This document shows, in pieces, positions 11,535 to 20,804 of a stretch of 64,000 nucleotides of DNA (the stretch's first letter is position 1; every line of letters starts with the position of its first letter). The stretch is from the NCBI GenBank assembly GCA_916048095.2, contig OU696571.1, forward strand, positions 10,643,449-10,707,448. Reading direction: 5' to 3'. The notes below the pieces were generated by a model. The model saw nothing but the letters and a program-made list of their open reading frames with translations. It made no database searches and was not told the origin of the DNA. The position numbers were made by a program, and so were the translations under genes. Source of the stretch: Sacculina carcini. Its lineage: Eukaryota; Arthropoda; Thecostraca; Sacculinidae.

Positions 11535-12075
11535 TTCTGTGCAAACAACTGCCCTATGGCGCGCACTCTATCAGCCAATATATCAGTGTCAGCGTATAGT
11601 CACTGTTCTCGGAGAGCACTGGCGAGCAAATCGTGCACACACACACACACACATACACACACACATCTACAGAAACATGACACTGTCAGAGACGGTACAT
11701 TCCGTCTTATGGCAAGTGTTCAGGCAACACGTGCGAATAGCGCTTGTCGTTGCTAGCCATCTGTACTATGTTTAATATAGTACGGTATATATTTTGTATA
11801 TGGTGTCCATTTGTGTGTTCGAGGTAGTGTGAGTGTGAGTGTAGGTAGTGTGTATGTTGTATGCACGTGCTATGAGCGAGCAGGGGGATACAGGGGGTGG
11901 GGCAGTGCGCGCCATAGGGCAGTTGTTTGCGCAGAACGTTTGTGCGTGTTTGTTAGTGAATGTGTTTCAGTGGGCCATGTTGCGTTGTGATTGTGTTGAG
12001 TTGTGATATCTTGCTTTGTTGCTAGAATTTAAGTACACGCGCTGGTGGTATATACGCTGACATTGATATATTGGC
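11535..12075. repeat. Spacer with nested inverted repeats
   Basis: A 33-bp segment (11535-11567) recurs inverted at 11904-11936 with one mismatch. A 25-bp segment (11574-11598) recurs inverted at 12051-12075 with one mismatch. A CA microsatellite lies at about 11637-11670. No gene is recognised. The two inverted pairs do not nest in mirror order, so the spacer is not one simple palindrome. Confidence 0.75.
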
Positions 12076-12492
12076 TCATAAAGTCCTCCATAAGTCCATA
12101 AGCTCCTCATAAAGTGAGTAATTACGGTACATATCTGCATTGTAATTGTAGTACATACCATAGCACATAATTGTATAGTACATAGTAAGTAGTACATATC
12201 TGTGTTTTACGACTAATGCTAAATTGTTCATGTGAAATACAATAAAATTTACTGACAACAATTAAGTTTGATATTTAATGTCAAATCAATAACATACATT
12301 GTGGCTCTAACTGGGACAATTTTGATCTCAATTGGGACAAATAAAATTGTAAAAAGTATAGTTTATTTTATTATTAACCTTGAATCGGAGATAAGCCCAA
12401 TCACTTAATAGATCATTTTGATGCTAATATAATGGACTTCATCTTGCCTACATGACACTGGGACTTCCCTACATGACAGCGTCTTAAACTAT
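12076..12492. other. AT-rich stretch up to the second LTR element
   Basis: No coding signal. It ends with the target duplication ACTAT (12488-12492) of the LTR element that follows. Confidence 0.5.
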
Positions 12493-12893
12493 TGTGAGTT
12501 GTGAGTTGTTGGCGTTGTGTTATGTGTTATCTATCTATGTTATGTGTGTGTCTGTGAATCTTGAGTGATGCATGTGAGAGGAGCGCACGCTGCATATGCA
12601 CGTGCGTTCGTTGAGTTTTGACGAGACGCTGAGTTTGCAGCGCGCGGCGGAGCGTCCTTGCACTTGTTTGTATGTTCGGGTGTTGGCTGTATCGAATGTC
12701 GTCTTATGGTGTGAATGGGGATTGCGTCAGTGAGCTGACAGAGTGTGTCGTGTGTGGTGGTGTTAGAGAGCGAGTTGCGCGTGTGTGCATTGTGTTTGAT
12801 ATTTCTGCGTTGTTGCTTGGTGTTCTTCGTTTCTTCATTGTTTATCAGCTTTAATACATCCTGGAACAGTTTCGTTCGGCTTCACCTTTTACA
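12493..12893 (+). repeat. 5' LTR of second gypsy-type element
   Basis: TGTGAGTTGTGAG...CCTTTTACA, 401 bp. Its outer edge is fixed by the target duplication and its inner edge by the 3' copy. Confidence 0.9.
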
Positions 12894-12905
12894 AGCTAAC
12901 CGGCC
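12894..12905 (+). other. Candidate primer-binding site, same 12-mer as first gypsy family
   Basis: AGCTAACCGGCC begins directly after the LTR. Similarity to the first family stops exactly at the end of this 12-mer, which would correspond to base 1 of tRNA-Ile. Confidence 0.5.
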
Positions 12906-12924
12906 AAATTTGTGAATTGAAGAA

Positions 12925-13647
12925 ATGGAGTCGGCTTCGTTCGACGCCCGGTTAATACCGGAGTTTGATGGAAGTAGTGATGTGGTGGAGTGGTGGACGA
13001 GGACCGAGATGATGTGCAGCTTGAAAAGTGTCGACATCATGAGTGTTGTTCCTCTGAGACTGTCGAAGGGAGCCTTTGTTGTGTGGTCACAGCTGCCTGA
13101 TGAAAAGAGAAAATCAGCCGAGAAAACTCGCAGAGCTCTCTACGATGCTTTCGGCTTGAACAAGCACGCAGCCTACGAGCAGTTCAAAAATCGGCGATTG
13201 CTCCCCGGCGAATCACCGGATGTGTTCGTCGCAGACCTGAGGAGGCTGGCCCAGGCGTTCGGGAATGTGTCGGATTCGCTGCTCGAGTGCGCATTTGTCA
13301 GTGGACTCCCTGAGGATGTTGCTGCGAGCATACGGGCAAGTGCTACTTCGGAGAACTTGACCATCAATGACATCGTTGTGAGAACGCGGATGGTTCTGCA
13401 GACGAAGGATAATGTGACGTGTCTTGCGGCGAAATCGGCGGAACAGCAGGCGGTGCTTCGACGTGCTCCAGTGTCGTCTACGAGGTGTTTCGTGTGCAAA
13501 GAGACGGGTCACTGGAGTAGATCCTGTCCAAAGAGAATGTCCGGCATGAAGTGTTTTCGATGTGCCAAGATGGGACACATCGCCAGATACTGTCCGGAAA
13601 ACTCCGAAGGAGAAGGTTCATCGGCGCCGGTACTTTCTCCGCAATGA
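12925..13647 (+). CDS. gag of second gypsy-type element
   Basis: 240 residues from the ATG 31 bp after the 5' LTR. Residues 1-160 are a capsid-like region (early WWTR; then a segment like the other family's gag, ESPDVFVADLRRLAQ). Two CCHC knuckles lie at residues 188-201 (CFVCKETGHWSRSC) and 210-223 (CFRCAKMGHIARYC). The frame overlaps the pol frame by about 100 nt, an arrangement that Ty3/gypsy elements use with programmed frameshifting. Confidence 0.88.
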   Translation: MESASFDARLIPEFDGSSDVVEWWTRTEMMCSLKSVDIMSVVPLRLSKGAFVVWSQLPDEKRKSAEKTRRALYDAFGLNKHAAYEQFKNRRLLPGESPDVFVADLRRLAQAFGNVSDSLLECAFVSGLPEDVAASIRASATSENLTINDIVVRTRMVLQTKDNVTCLAAKSAEQQAVLRRAPVSSTRCFVCKETGHWSRSCPKRMSGMKCFRCAKMGHIARYCPENSEGEGSSAPVLSPQ

Positions 13648-16520
13648 ACAACGAGGCGCTGCCCACTGCGAACGTGTCGATTGACGGGCACATGTGTGAT
13701 GTTTTAGTGGATACGGGATGTTCGAGGTGTATAGTAGCCAGGTCTGTGTGTAAATCGTGGACACCTGAGAGGATGATGGTGAATGTGTTGGGTGGTGCAA
13801 GTTTCGTGTGTTCAGGTGTGGCGCAGTGTTGTGTGACGATTGGAGGTCGCTCGGTCACAGTGGAAGTGTTGGTGACTGAACAAAGGCCCATGAACTTCAG
13901 CGCTATTCTCGGCATGAACGTGATATCTGCTCTAGGAGGAGTGAGTGTCGATGCTGACAGCAAAGTGTCGTTTGGAGTGCTACCGTCACAGTCGTGCTGC
14001 GCAGCTGAACCTGATCTTCAGGTGTGTAAACTGGGTCACAGAGTTGATTTTGACCGGAGCATGGGCAGGTGGAAATGCAAGTGGAGGTGGGTGAATGAAG
14101 AGGAGCCCCAAACGTTTCATAATAAAACACCGCAATATCGTGTGCCAGAGGGGGCTCTCGAGGCATTTGAGAGTGAGCTGGATTTGTGGGTCAGGAACAA
14201 GTGGCTTGTTCCTTATGATGAGAGCGTGCATGGTCACCCGCGCTGTCTGCTCCCACTCATGGCCGTCGTGCAGCGAAACAAAGGAAAGGTCAGGCCCGTC
14301 CTGGATTTCAGGGAGCTCAACAAGTACGTGGACAACTTCACGGCGGACGCGGACGTGTGCCATGAGAAATTGAGAGTCTGGAGGAGGAAAAGTGAAAACC
14401 TATTCATCATCGATCTGAAAAAGGCATATCTTCAGATTCAAGTGGACCCCTCTCTCTGGCCTTACCAGACAGTGAGGTATGGAGGTCAGCTGTACTGCCT
14501 AACAAGGCTGGGTTTCGGTCTCAGTGCAGCACCCATGATCATGCAGACTGTGGTGAATGAGGTGCTCAGTCAGGATGAAAGCGTGTATCAAGGATGTTCA
14601 TCTTATGTTGACGATTTGATTGTGGATGCTGACATCGTGTCACCGGAGTATGTCAAGCGTCATTTTGAACGTTTTGGACTTGAAAGCAAAGAAATAGAGA
14701 AGTTGAATCAGGGAGCGCGTGTTTTGGGATTGTTTGTGTACAAGAATGGCAATGTGTTGCGGTGGAAGAGGGACAACGACATCGGAGAGTGCCCTGAGGT
14801 GCTGACTCGACGCACTGTGTTTTCTTTATGCAGCAGACTTGTGTCGCATTACCCTGTTGCTGGATGGTTGCGGGTGGCGGCCTCTTTTGTCAAACGACTG
14901 GCGACAAAATTCACTACAGGGTGGGACGATCCGGTGTCTGATGACGGTCTGCGTGGTATAGTCATGTCGTTGCTGTCACGCGTTGAAAAATGCGACCCTG
15001 TTCGAGGTGTCTGGCAAATTGAAGGCGACTCGGCAAATGTGTGGGTGGACGCCAGCAGCATCGCCTTGGGTGTTGTGGTGGACATCAATGGCGAGACTTT
15101 GGAGGATGCATGTTGGCTCAGGAACGATTCCCAGCACATCAACATCAGCGAGTTAGATTCAGTGGTGAAAGGTCTGGGATTGGCGGTGAGTCTGAAGTTG
15201 AGGAACATCGACCTATTCACTGACTCTGCCACTGTGTTTTCGTGGATGACTGGTCTGCTGTCTGCGAGAGAGCGAATGAAGACTGTTGCGTCTGGTGAAC
15301 TATTGATAAGGCGGCGGCTGGAAATGGTGAGAGAGATCATTTCCGAATACGGTCTGACGGTTCGTGTACACAAGGTGGAGTCTTCAAAAAACAAAGCCGA
15401 TGTTCTCACCCGTGTCCCTGGATCCTGGCTGAGGTGGGGACAATCGACCTGTGCAGTTGGAGTTGTGGGTGATGTCCTCGCTGCAGTCAAGGAAATCCAC
15501 CATTCGACTGGGCATCCTGGTGTACATCGAACCAGATATTTCTGCAGGCGGAAGAAATTGTTCGTGTCTAATCGTCAGGTGGCGGAGGTCGTGAGGTCAT
15601 GCGACATCTGCAATTCGGTATGTCCAGCGCCGTCGAAGTGGAAGAAGGGTGAGCTGAGTGTCAGCAAAGTGTGGAGTAGACTGTCTGCTGACTTTACTCA
15701 TCGTGGTTCTTCGCTCTATCTTTCCCTGATCGATTGTGGACCTTCACGCTATACCGTGTGGAAGAAGCTTCGTTCCAGGAGCAGCCAAGAAGTTACTGAA
15801 GTTTTCAACGAGGTGTTCAGTGAACGTGGTCCACCTACCGAATTGCTTCTGGACAATGATACGTCATTTCGAGGTGAAGTTTTCCTGGAGGCCATGAGGA
15901 AGTGGCACGTAACGCTACGCTACAGATGTGCATACCGACCTGGAGGATGTGGCATAGTCGAGCGTTGTCACAGGACCGTCAAAACCATTGCGGCCCGAAA
16001 GCGGTGTTCTATTCTCGAGGCAGTCATGCTGTACAACTTGTCGCCGACTAAGTCGAACGGAGCAAATCGGCGGCCTGTGGATCTGTTGTATCGCTACGCC
16101 GTGAGGATGTCGGATGAGGAGCCTGCACGGCGTGAAACAGCTATTATCACCAGCAAGTTCAAAGTGGGCGATCGCGTTTGGGTTCGGCGGCCGGGGGAGC
16201 GGTGCGACGCGGTGAGCGACGAAGGCGTTGTTTCCAGGGTTGTGTCTGACCTTGTGGTCGAGGTGAATGGAATGAACCGGCATTTCAGTGATGTGAGACC
16301 ACGTGAGACGGGGGAGAGCGAGCGCCGGCCACCACAGGAGGGGGAAGCCGAAGATGAGGAGCCCCCAATGGAGGTCTATGGAGAAGTGGCGTCTTCAAGA
16401 GGACAGGAAGCGTCACCTGGAGAGAATGGTTGGAGGCCTAGAAGACAGGTGCGCATGCCGTCGAGATTTGGCGACTACGAGGTGTACGCGGATGACGATG
16501 GTGATTCATCGATTGAGTGA
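13551..16520 (+). CDS. pol of second gypsy-type element (PR-RT-RNase H-IN)
   Basis: One open frame of about 989 residues. Protease active site VDTGCS lies near residues 53-58; RT has VRPVLDFRELN at ~247-257 and catalytic YVDD at 352-355; RNase H begins at WVDASS near 498. Integrase has a zinc-binding region (HHSTGHPGVH, then CDIC, ~650-687) and a core with acidic residues near 714, 770 and 804 (GIVERCH). An SH3-like tail (VGDRVWVRR) and an acidic, proline-rich C terminus follow. The frame opens inside gag, so its first codons are not a real start. It looks whole. Confidence 0.9.
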   Translation: MFSMCQDGTHRQILSGKLRRRRFIGAGTFSAMNNEALPTANVSIDGHMCDVLVDTGCSRCIVARSVCKSWTPERMMVNVLGGASFVCSGVAQCCVTIGGRSVTVEVLVTEQRPMNFSAILGMNVISALGGVSVDADSKVSFGVLPSQSCCAAEPDLQVCKLGHRVDFDRSMGRWKCKWRWVNEEEPQTFHNKTPQYRVPEGALEAFESELDLWVRNKWLVPYDESVHGHPRCLLPLMAVVQRNKGKVRPVLDFRELNKYVDNFTADADVCHEKLRVWRRKSENLFIIDLKKAYLQIQVDPSLWPYQTVRYGGQLYCLTRLGFGLSAAPMIMQTVVNEVLSQDESVYQGCSSYVDDLIVDADIVSPEYVKRHFERFGLESKEIEKLNQGARVLGLFVYKNGNVLRWKRDNDIGECPEVLTRRTVFSLCSRLVSHYPVAGWLRVAASFVKRLATKFTTGWDDPVSDDGLRGIVMSLLSRVEKCDPVRGVWQIEGDSANVWVDASSIALGVVVDINGETLEDACWLRNDSQHINISELDSVVKGLGLAVSLKLRNIDLFTDSATVFSWMTGLLSARERMKTVASGELLIRRRLEMVREIISEYGLTVRVHKVESSKNKADVLTRVPGSWLRWGQSTCAVGVVGDVLAAVKEIHHSTGHPGVHRTRYFCRRKKLFVSNRQVAEVVRSCDICNSVCPAPSKWKKGELSVSKVWSRLSADFTHRGSSLYLSLIDCGPSRYTVWKKLRSRSSQEVTEVFNEVFSERGPPTELLLDNDTSFRGEVFLEAMRKWHVTLRYRCAYRPGGCGIVERCHRTVKTIAARKRCSILEAVMLYNLSPTKSNGANRRPVDLLYRYAVRMSDEEPARRETAIITSKFKVGDRVWVRRPGERCDAVSDEGVVSRVVSDLVVEVNGMNRHFSDVRPRETGESERRPPQEGEAEDEEPPMEVYGEVASSRGQEASPGENGWRPRRQVRMPSRFGDYEVYADDDGDSSIE

Positions 16521-16540
16521 TTATGAAGATCAAGGGGGGA

Positions 16541-16929
16541 TGTGAGTTGTGAGTTGTTGGCGTTAGCTATCTATGTTATGTGTGTGTCTGTGAATCTTGA
16601 GTGATGCATGTGAGAGGAGCGCACGCTGCATATGCACGTGCGTTCGTTGAGTTTTGACGAGACGCTGAGTTTGCAGCGCGCGGCGGAGCGTCCTTGCACT
16701 TGTTTGTATGTTCGGGTGTTGGCTGTATCGAATGTCGTCTTATGGTGTGAATGGGGATTGCGTCAGTGAGCTGACAGAGTGTGTCGTGTGTGGTGGTGTT
16801 AGAGAGCGAGTTGCGCGTGTGTGCATTGTGTTTGATATTTCTGCGTTGTTGCTTGGTGTTCTTCGTTTCTTCATTGTTTATCAGCTTTAATACATCCTGG
16901 AACAGTTTCGTTCGGCTTCACCTTTTACA
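16541..16929 (+). repeat. 3' LTR of second gypsy-type element
   Basis: 389 bp, 12 bp shorter than the 5' LTR through one indel near its start, otherwise essentially the same. It is preceded by the polypurine tract and followed by ACTAT. Confidence 0.9.
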
Positions 16930-17275
16930 ACTATATATATTCTTAAACAAAAAACATTAATTGATATCATTTGCATGAGTAATAAACTTGTTACTAAAAC
17001 ACTAATAAACAATATGATTATGCATTATCAATGCGACTACCACCTAAACTTGTAAGAATTACCAAATTGATTTTCACTTTTGCCAAATTGATTTTCACTT
17101 TTGCCAAATTGATTTTCACTTTTGCGAAATTGATTTTCACTTTTGCCAAATTGATTTTGACTTTTGCCAAATTGATTTTCACTTTTGCCAAATTGATTTT
17201 CACTTTTGCCCAATTGAATTTCATTTTTGCCAAATTGATTTTCACTTTTGCCAAATTGACTTGTAAATGGTATAG
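16930..17275 (-). repeat. 21-bp minisatellite, right arm of the inverted pair
   Basis: This is the reverse complement of 11206-11530. The unique flank (with GATATCATTTGCATGAGTAA) comes first, then about nine 21-bp units, then the shared outer edge ending GTATAG. Several units carry private substitutions, so the arms have diverged in the array while keeping the flank similar. Confidence 0.85.
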
Positions 17276-18310
17276 TATATATATCTAGCGAGACGGGTAC
17301 GGTATGACGGCTCAGAGCGAAGCGTAAGGAGTAAGACAGTGAGAGTCATGATCAAAATATTTATCTAAGAGATGATTGTGCAGAGAAGAGGAAAAAGATG
17401 AGAGGGATGTGGAGGAGATAAAATGGGATGTAAGAGAGTTGTACAAACGTGGAGCATAGAAAGGGAAGGAAAACTATTGCATCTAGCATATATTGCAACT
17501 ATTGCACAGAGAAAGACAGCTATTGCAGAAAAGATGTTGAAGGATGAAAGATTAATATAACGCAATCACACAATCGCACAATATCATACCGAGTAAGTAA
17601 ACGCAACAACACTCAATATGCACACCGAGGAAATGAGCAAAAGAACACCAAGAACAACGCACTGTTCACACCGCCTTAATCAATCACTCAACGCTTCTGC
17701 ACCCTGTTCACACTAACTAAGTGAACGCTCCCCTATAAGACTAACCGCGTCAGCGGAACCCCCATTACACTGCTTATAATTCCCCCATTTACATAGTCAC
17801 CATCGCAGTACAGTATACACACATGCTCAAAGTTTGATTCAACATCAGCATTATTCTGCACCTCAAATGTGCTCAAGATACCATTTTTGACAAAATACTC
17901 AGTCTCGCTGTTAATAGAAAGAACTGTACGAGTCGGACGCAACAACTATTATTTCAAAATTTCGCAAAATAAATACAATACACGGACTCTCATTAAGACT
18001 TGATCTTACCAAAATTCAGAGGAAGCGTTTTCAAAAACAGTAAATTTTATTCGGGTATTCAAACATATGAGAGTTTTCCAGACAAAATACTTTTTAGCTC
18101 TAAATGGTTCATTGAATTCAATAAAAATAGAATTGAAAAAACATTTTCGGCATCAACAGCACGAGCATCAGTGATAGTGGCAATGGTGGTCGTCGCCACC
18201 AATATCATATACATTGTGTGTGTCTGTGTCAATGTATGATCGCTGAAAATTGTATGTATGAAAGTATTATTTTAGGTATAAATATTTAGATATTACGCGA
18301 AAGCAATTCA
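17276..18310. other. Intergenic stretch, no gene recognised
   Basis: It contains a purine-rich plus-strand segment (about 17370-17480) and several short frames without domains, including a 70-residue minus-strand one (17733-17945). The minus strand near 17640-17750 has direct GTGTGAACAG words that might be LTR debris, but no partner was found. Confidence 0.35.
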
Positions 18311-19815
18311 GTGGTGTTGTATATGCACCACTCTTTGCTGACTGTTTCGTATCTCAGTAACCGTTCCTACTCTGTTCGCTGTAACTCCGCATTCTCCGAT
18401 TCTGTAAATATGACTTCTGGTGTTCCACAAGGCTCTCTCCTTGGTCCTCTCTTGTTCAACCTGTATGTATCTTCACTTTGCCCTCTTCTTCGTTCTTATC
18501 CTCTCTCCTTTCATATGTATGCGGATGACGTGCAAATACACGTCTGTATACTTCCCTATCTCACATACTTCCTCCTCTCTTGTTCCTGACCTAATCTCGC
18601 ACATCTCATCTTGGGCCTCATCAAGGCGGCCCTTTTTGAACCCGGACAAGACTGAGTTCTTGGTCTTCCATCCCTCCAGGCTTACTCCTCCAAGTCTCAA
18701 TTTATCACTCGCCTCACACATTCGGAACCTGAGTGTAGTATTTGACTCCACACTCTCTTTCATCCGAAATTTTTCCCTCATCACTCGCTATTGTCGCTTT
18801 GTTCTACGAAATTTTTTTCCTATCCGGTCTCTCATCGATAAATCATCTGCGATTCTTCTCGTTAACGCCTATATCTTCTCTCGTCTGGACTACTATAATT
18901 CGTTATTTCTTCACTTGACTCTCAAGACGATTTGCCAACTTCAATCTGTCATTAATCTTTCATGCTGCTTTGTTCTGAGACTTCCTCCAAGAACGCCGAC
19001 CTTCTCTTACGCCGTCAACTTGGCTGGCTCGCTGCTCCCCTCAGAATTCGCTACAAAATCTGCTGTTTAGTTTTCAAAATTCTCAAGTCTCCCTCTTATC
19101 CATCTTACCTACGTGAACTCCTGTCATCTCAAGTACGACCCTCATCTCTATGCCCTGTTCCACTCTTATACACTCCCGCCATCAACGAGTCCACCTGGTC
19201 GGCCAAGCCCTTCTACTTTTCTGCCCCTCGCCTCTACAACTCTCTACCTCCTCAGCTTCATCAAATTAGTTCCTTTGCTTCGTTTTCATCTGCTCTCCAC
19301 AACATTTTCTTGCTTCTTCTGAATAAATGCGTTTCTTGTACTTTTTGTTGTTTTTTATGTTGTTACCGCTTATTGCTCTTGTTTTTCTCATGTTGTGCAC
19401 GTTATGTCTTTCCTTGTGCTTTCTGTTTTACGTTTCTTTTTCCGCAAGCTTTTATCTTTTATCATGTTTTTCGCGCCTTTGCATTTTATCGTGCGCTTTA
19501 TTAAATATATGTTGTTGTTATATATGTTGTTGTTTGCTATTTGTTTTACTTCATTCGCACGTGTGTTGATATGTGTGATCTACAAGATATATGTTGATTT
19601 ATTGATATGTATATATGTGTGTAAGTGTGTGTGTGCGTATACTCATGTGTTAACGTGTATGTGCATGCGTGTGCGCATGTATGTATGCATATAATCAAAT
19701 GTCCTTAAGGAGTCTCGACTCAACGGACATGTGCCACCTATATATTATGTGTTTATATGTGTTGATGTATGTAAATGTTCAGTGTGGCAAATAAATTTAC
19801 TCCACTCTACTCTAC
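18311..19815 (+). pseudogene. L2-type LINE, 3' half (broken)
   Basis: Reverse transcriptase from the C-terminal half of the palm onward: SGVPQGSLLGPLLFNLY, then the catalytic box HMYADDVQIH. A frame change at about 18560 leads to thumb and C-terminal text (SSWASSRRPFLNPDKTEF, SRLDYYNSLF), and another after 18960 leads to the end (NESTWSAKPFYFSAPRLYNS). The 5' half and endonuclease are missing, as usual for 5'-truncated LINEs. The 3' tail runs through TG-rich sequence to GGCAAATAAATTTA and CTCTA repeats near 19810. Confidence 0.75.
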
Positions 19816-20804
19816 TTACTATACACACTCGCAAGGGAGCCCCTCAACACTCGGGCCCCCGGCCGGGGAGTACGGGGGGCGGTTGCTACGGCTCTGGTTG
19901 GATTCATTCTTTGGGTAGGACTTGTGTCGTGTGTTTGAGTAATAGTGTTGTTTTGTGCCACGCCTTCTCAATATCCCAACGTTATAATGCGCCAACACGG
20001 GTACGCAATAAATTAATTCTGGACCATTCGTGAGTGATCTAAAATTAAAATTTATTCGTTGACGAAACGTGAAAAAGTCAACAAGTGCAATTTGTTCACA
20101 GCGCATACGATTCACTTTTGAATACAACCAAACGCGTACTTTACTGTATAATGGGCAATACCTTGTTTCCACGTGATCTTTTTTACACATCTAATCAAAT
20201 CCGATGAAATGTCTTAATATCGGTGTCTTGCGTAAAATCAATTCTAAATAATCAGAAAGGGTTCTCTGGACCTACACAATATCGTGGGAATTAATACTGG
20301 AATCGATTTATGTCCATCTCTATAGTAAACCTCGTGGATCTGAGACTCATCGACGCTTCTGTTTTGACTGTGGTATTTTGGTTGGTTTTTGCATTCGTTA
20401 GTTTAGTTTGTTGTATTGTTTTAAACTATACGTATCTGACGCATTCCCTAGGTGTTATAACTCGTCAATATATGCGTAAATAGGGGATGTGTGTAGTAAG
20501 TGTGGTATTGGTATATAAAAGTTATGTGCACGAACAATTAATAAGTGCATCTTATCACGTACTAAGCGTGGGCAACATTTTAAGACAAAATATTTTGAAG
20601 TGAAAGTGAAGCAAGTAGGAAATAGGATACTAAGTAGGAACAGACAACAGTACTTTCAACGACCTGATTATCGGGATTCACCACTGTATATTGTCGCAAC
20701 GCCTTGTCCAACGCCTATAATTAGTGAGATAATGCATTTAGGGACAGGATAAAACATTAACATGTTTAGACAGCATTTGTGTAAACGGTGTTTAGTAAGA
20801 TATT
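19816..20804. other. Intergenic stretch between two LINEs
   Basis: It holds a GC-rich patch at about 19845-19890 (GGGCCCCCGGCCGGGGAG) in otherwise AT-rich DNA. Short frames show no domain. The final 100 bases may belong to the LINE that becomes readable at 20805. Confidence 0.35.

Larger units (their letters stand above)
12493..16929 (+). mobile_element. Ty3/gypsy-type LTR element, apparently whole
   Basis: LTRs at 12493-12893 and 16541-16929 differ essentially by one 12-bp indel and are flanked by the 5-bp duplication ACTAT (12488-12492, 16930-16934). Internal parts are a candidate primer site (12894-12905), gag, an overlapping pol, and a polypurine tract (AAGGGGGGA, 16532-16540). Gag and pol are related to those of the tandem element at 2174-10769, but the LTRs are unrelated. 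The near-identical LTRs and long open frames indicate a very recent insertion. It landed in the spacer between two inverted minisatellite arms. Confidence 0.92.

Noticed and set aside
18962-19504. A hydrophobic C-terminal extension in the L2 frame, considered as a membrane protein
   Set aside because: The hydrophobic part is T-rich 3' untranslated LINE sequence read through; only the first half matches LINE text.
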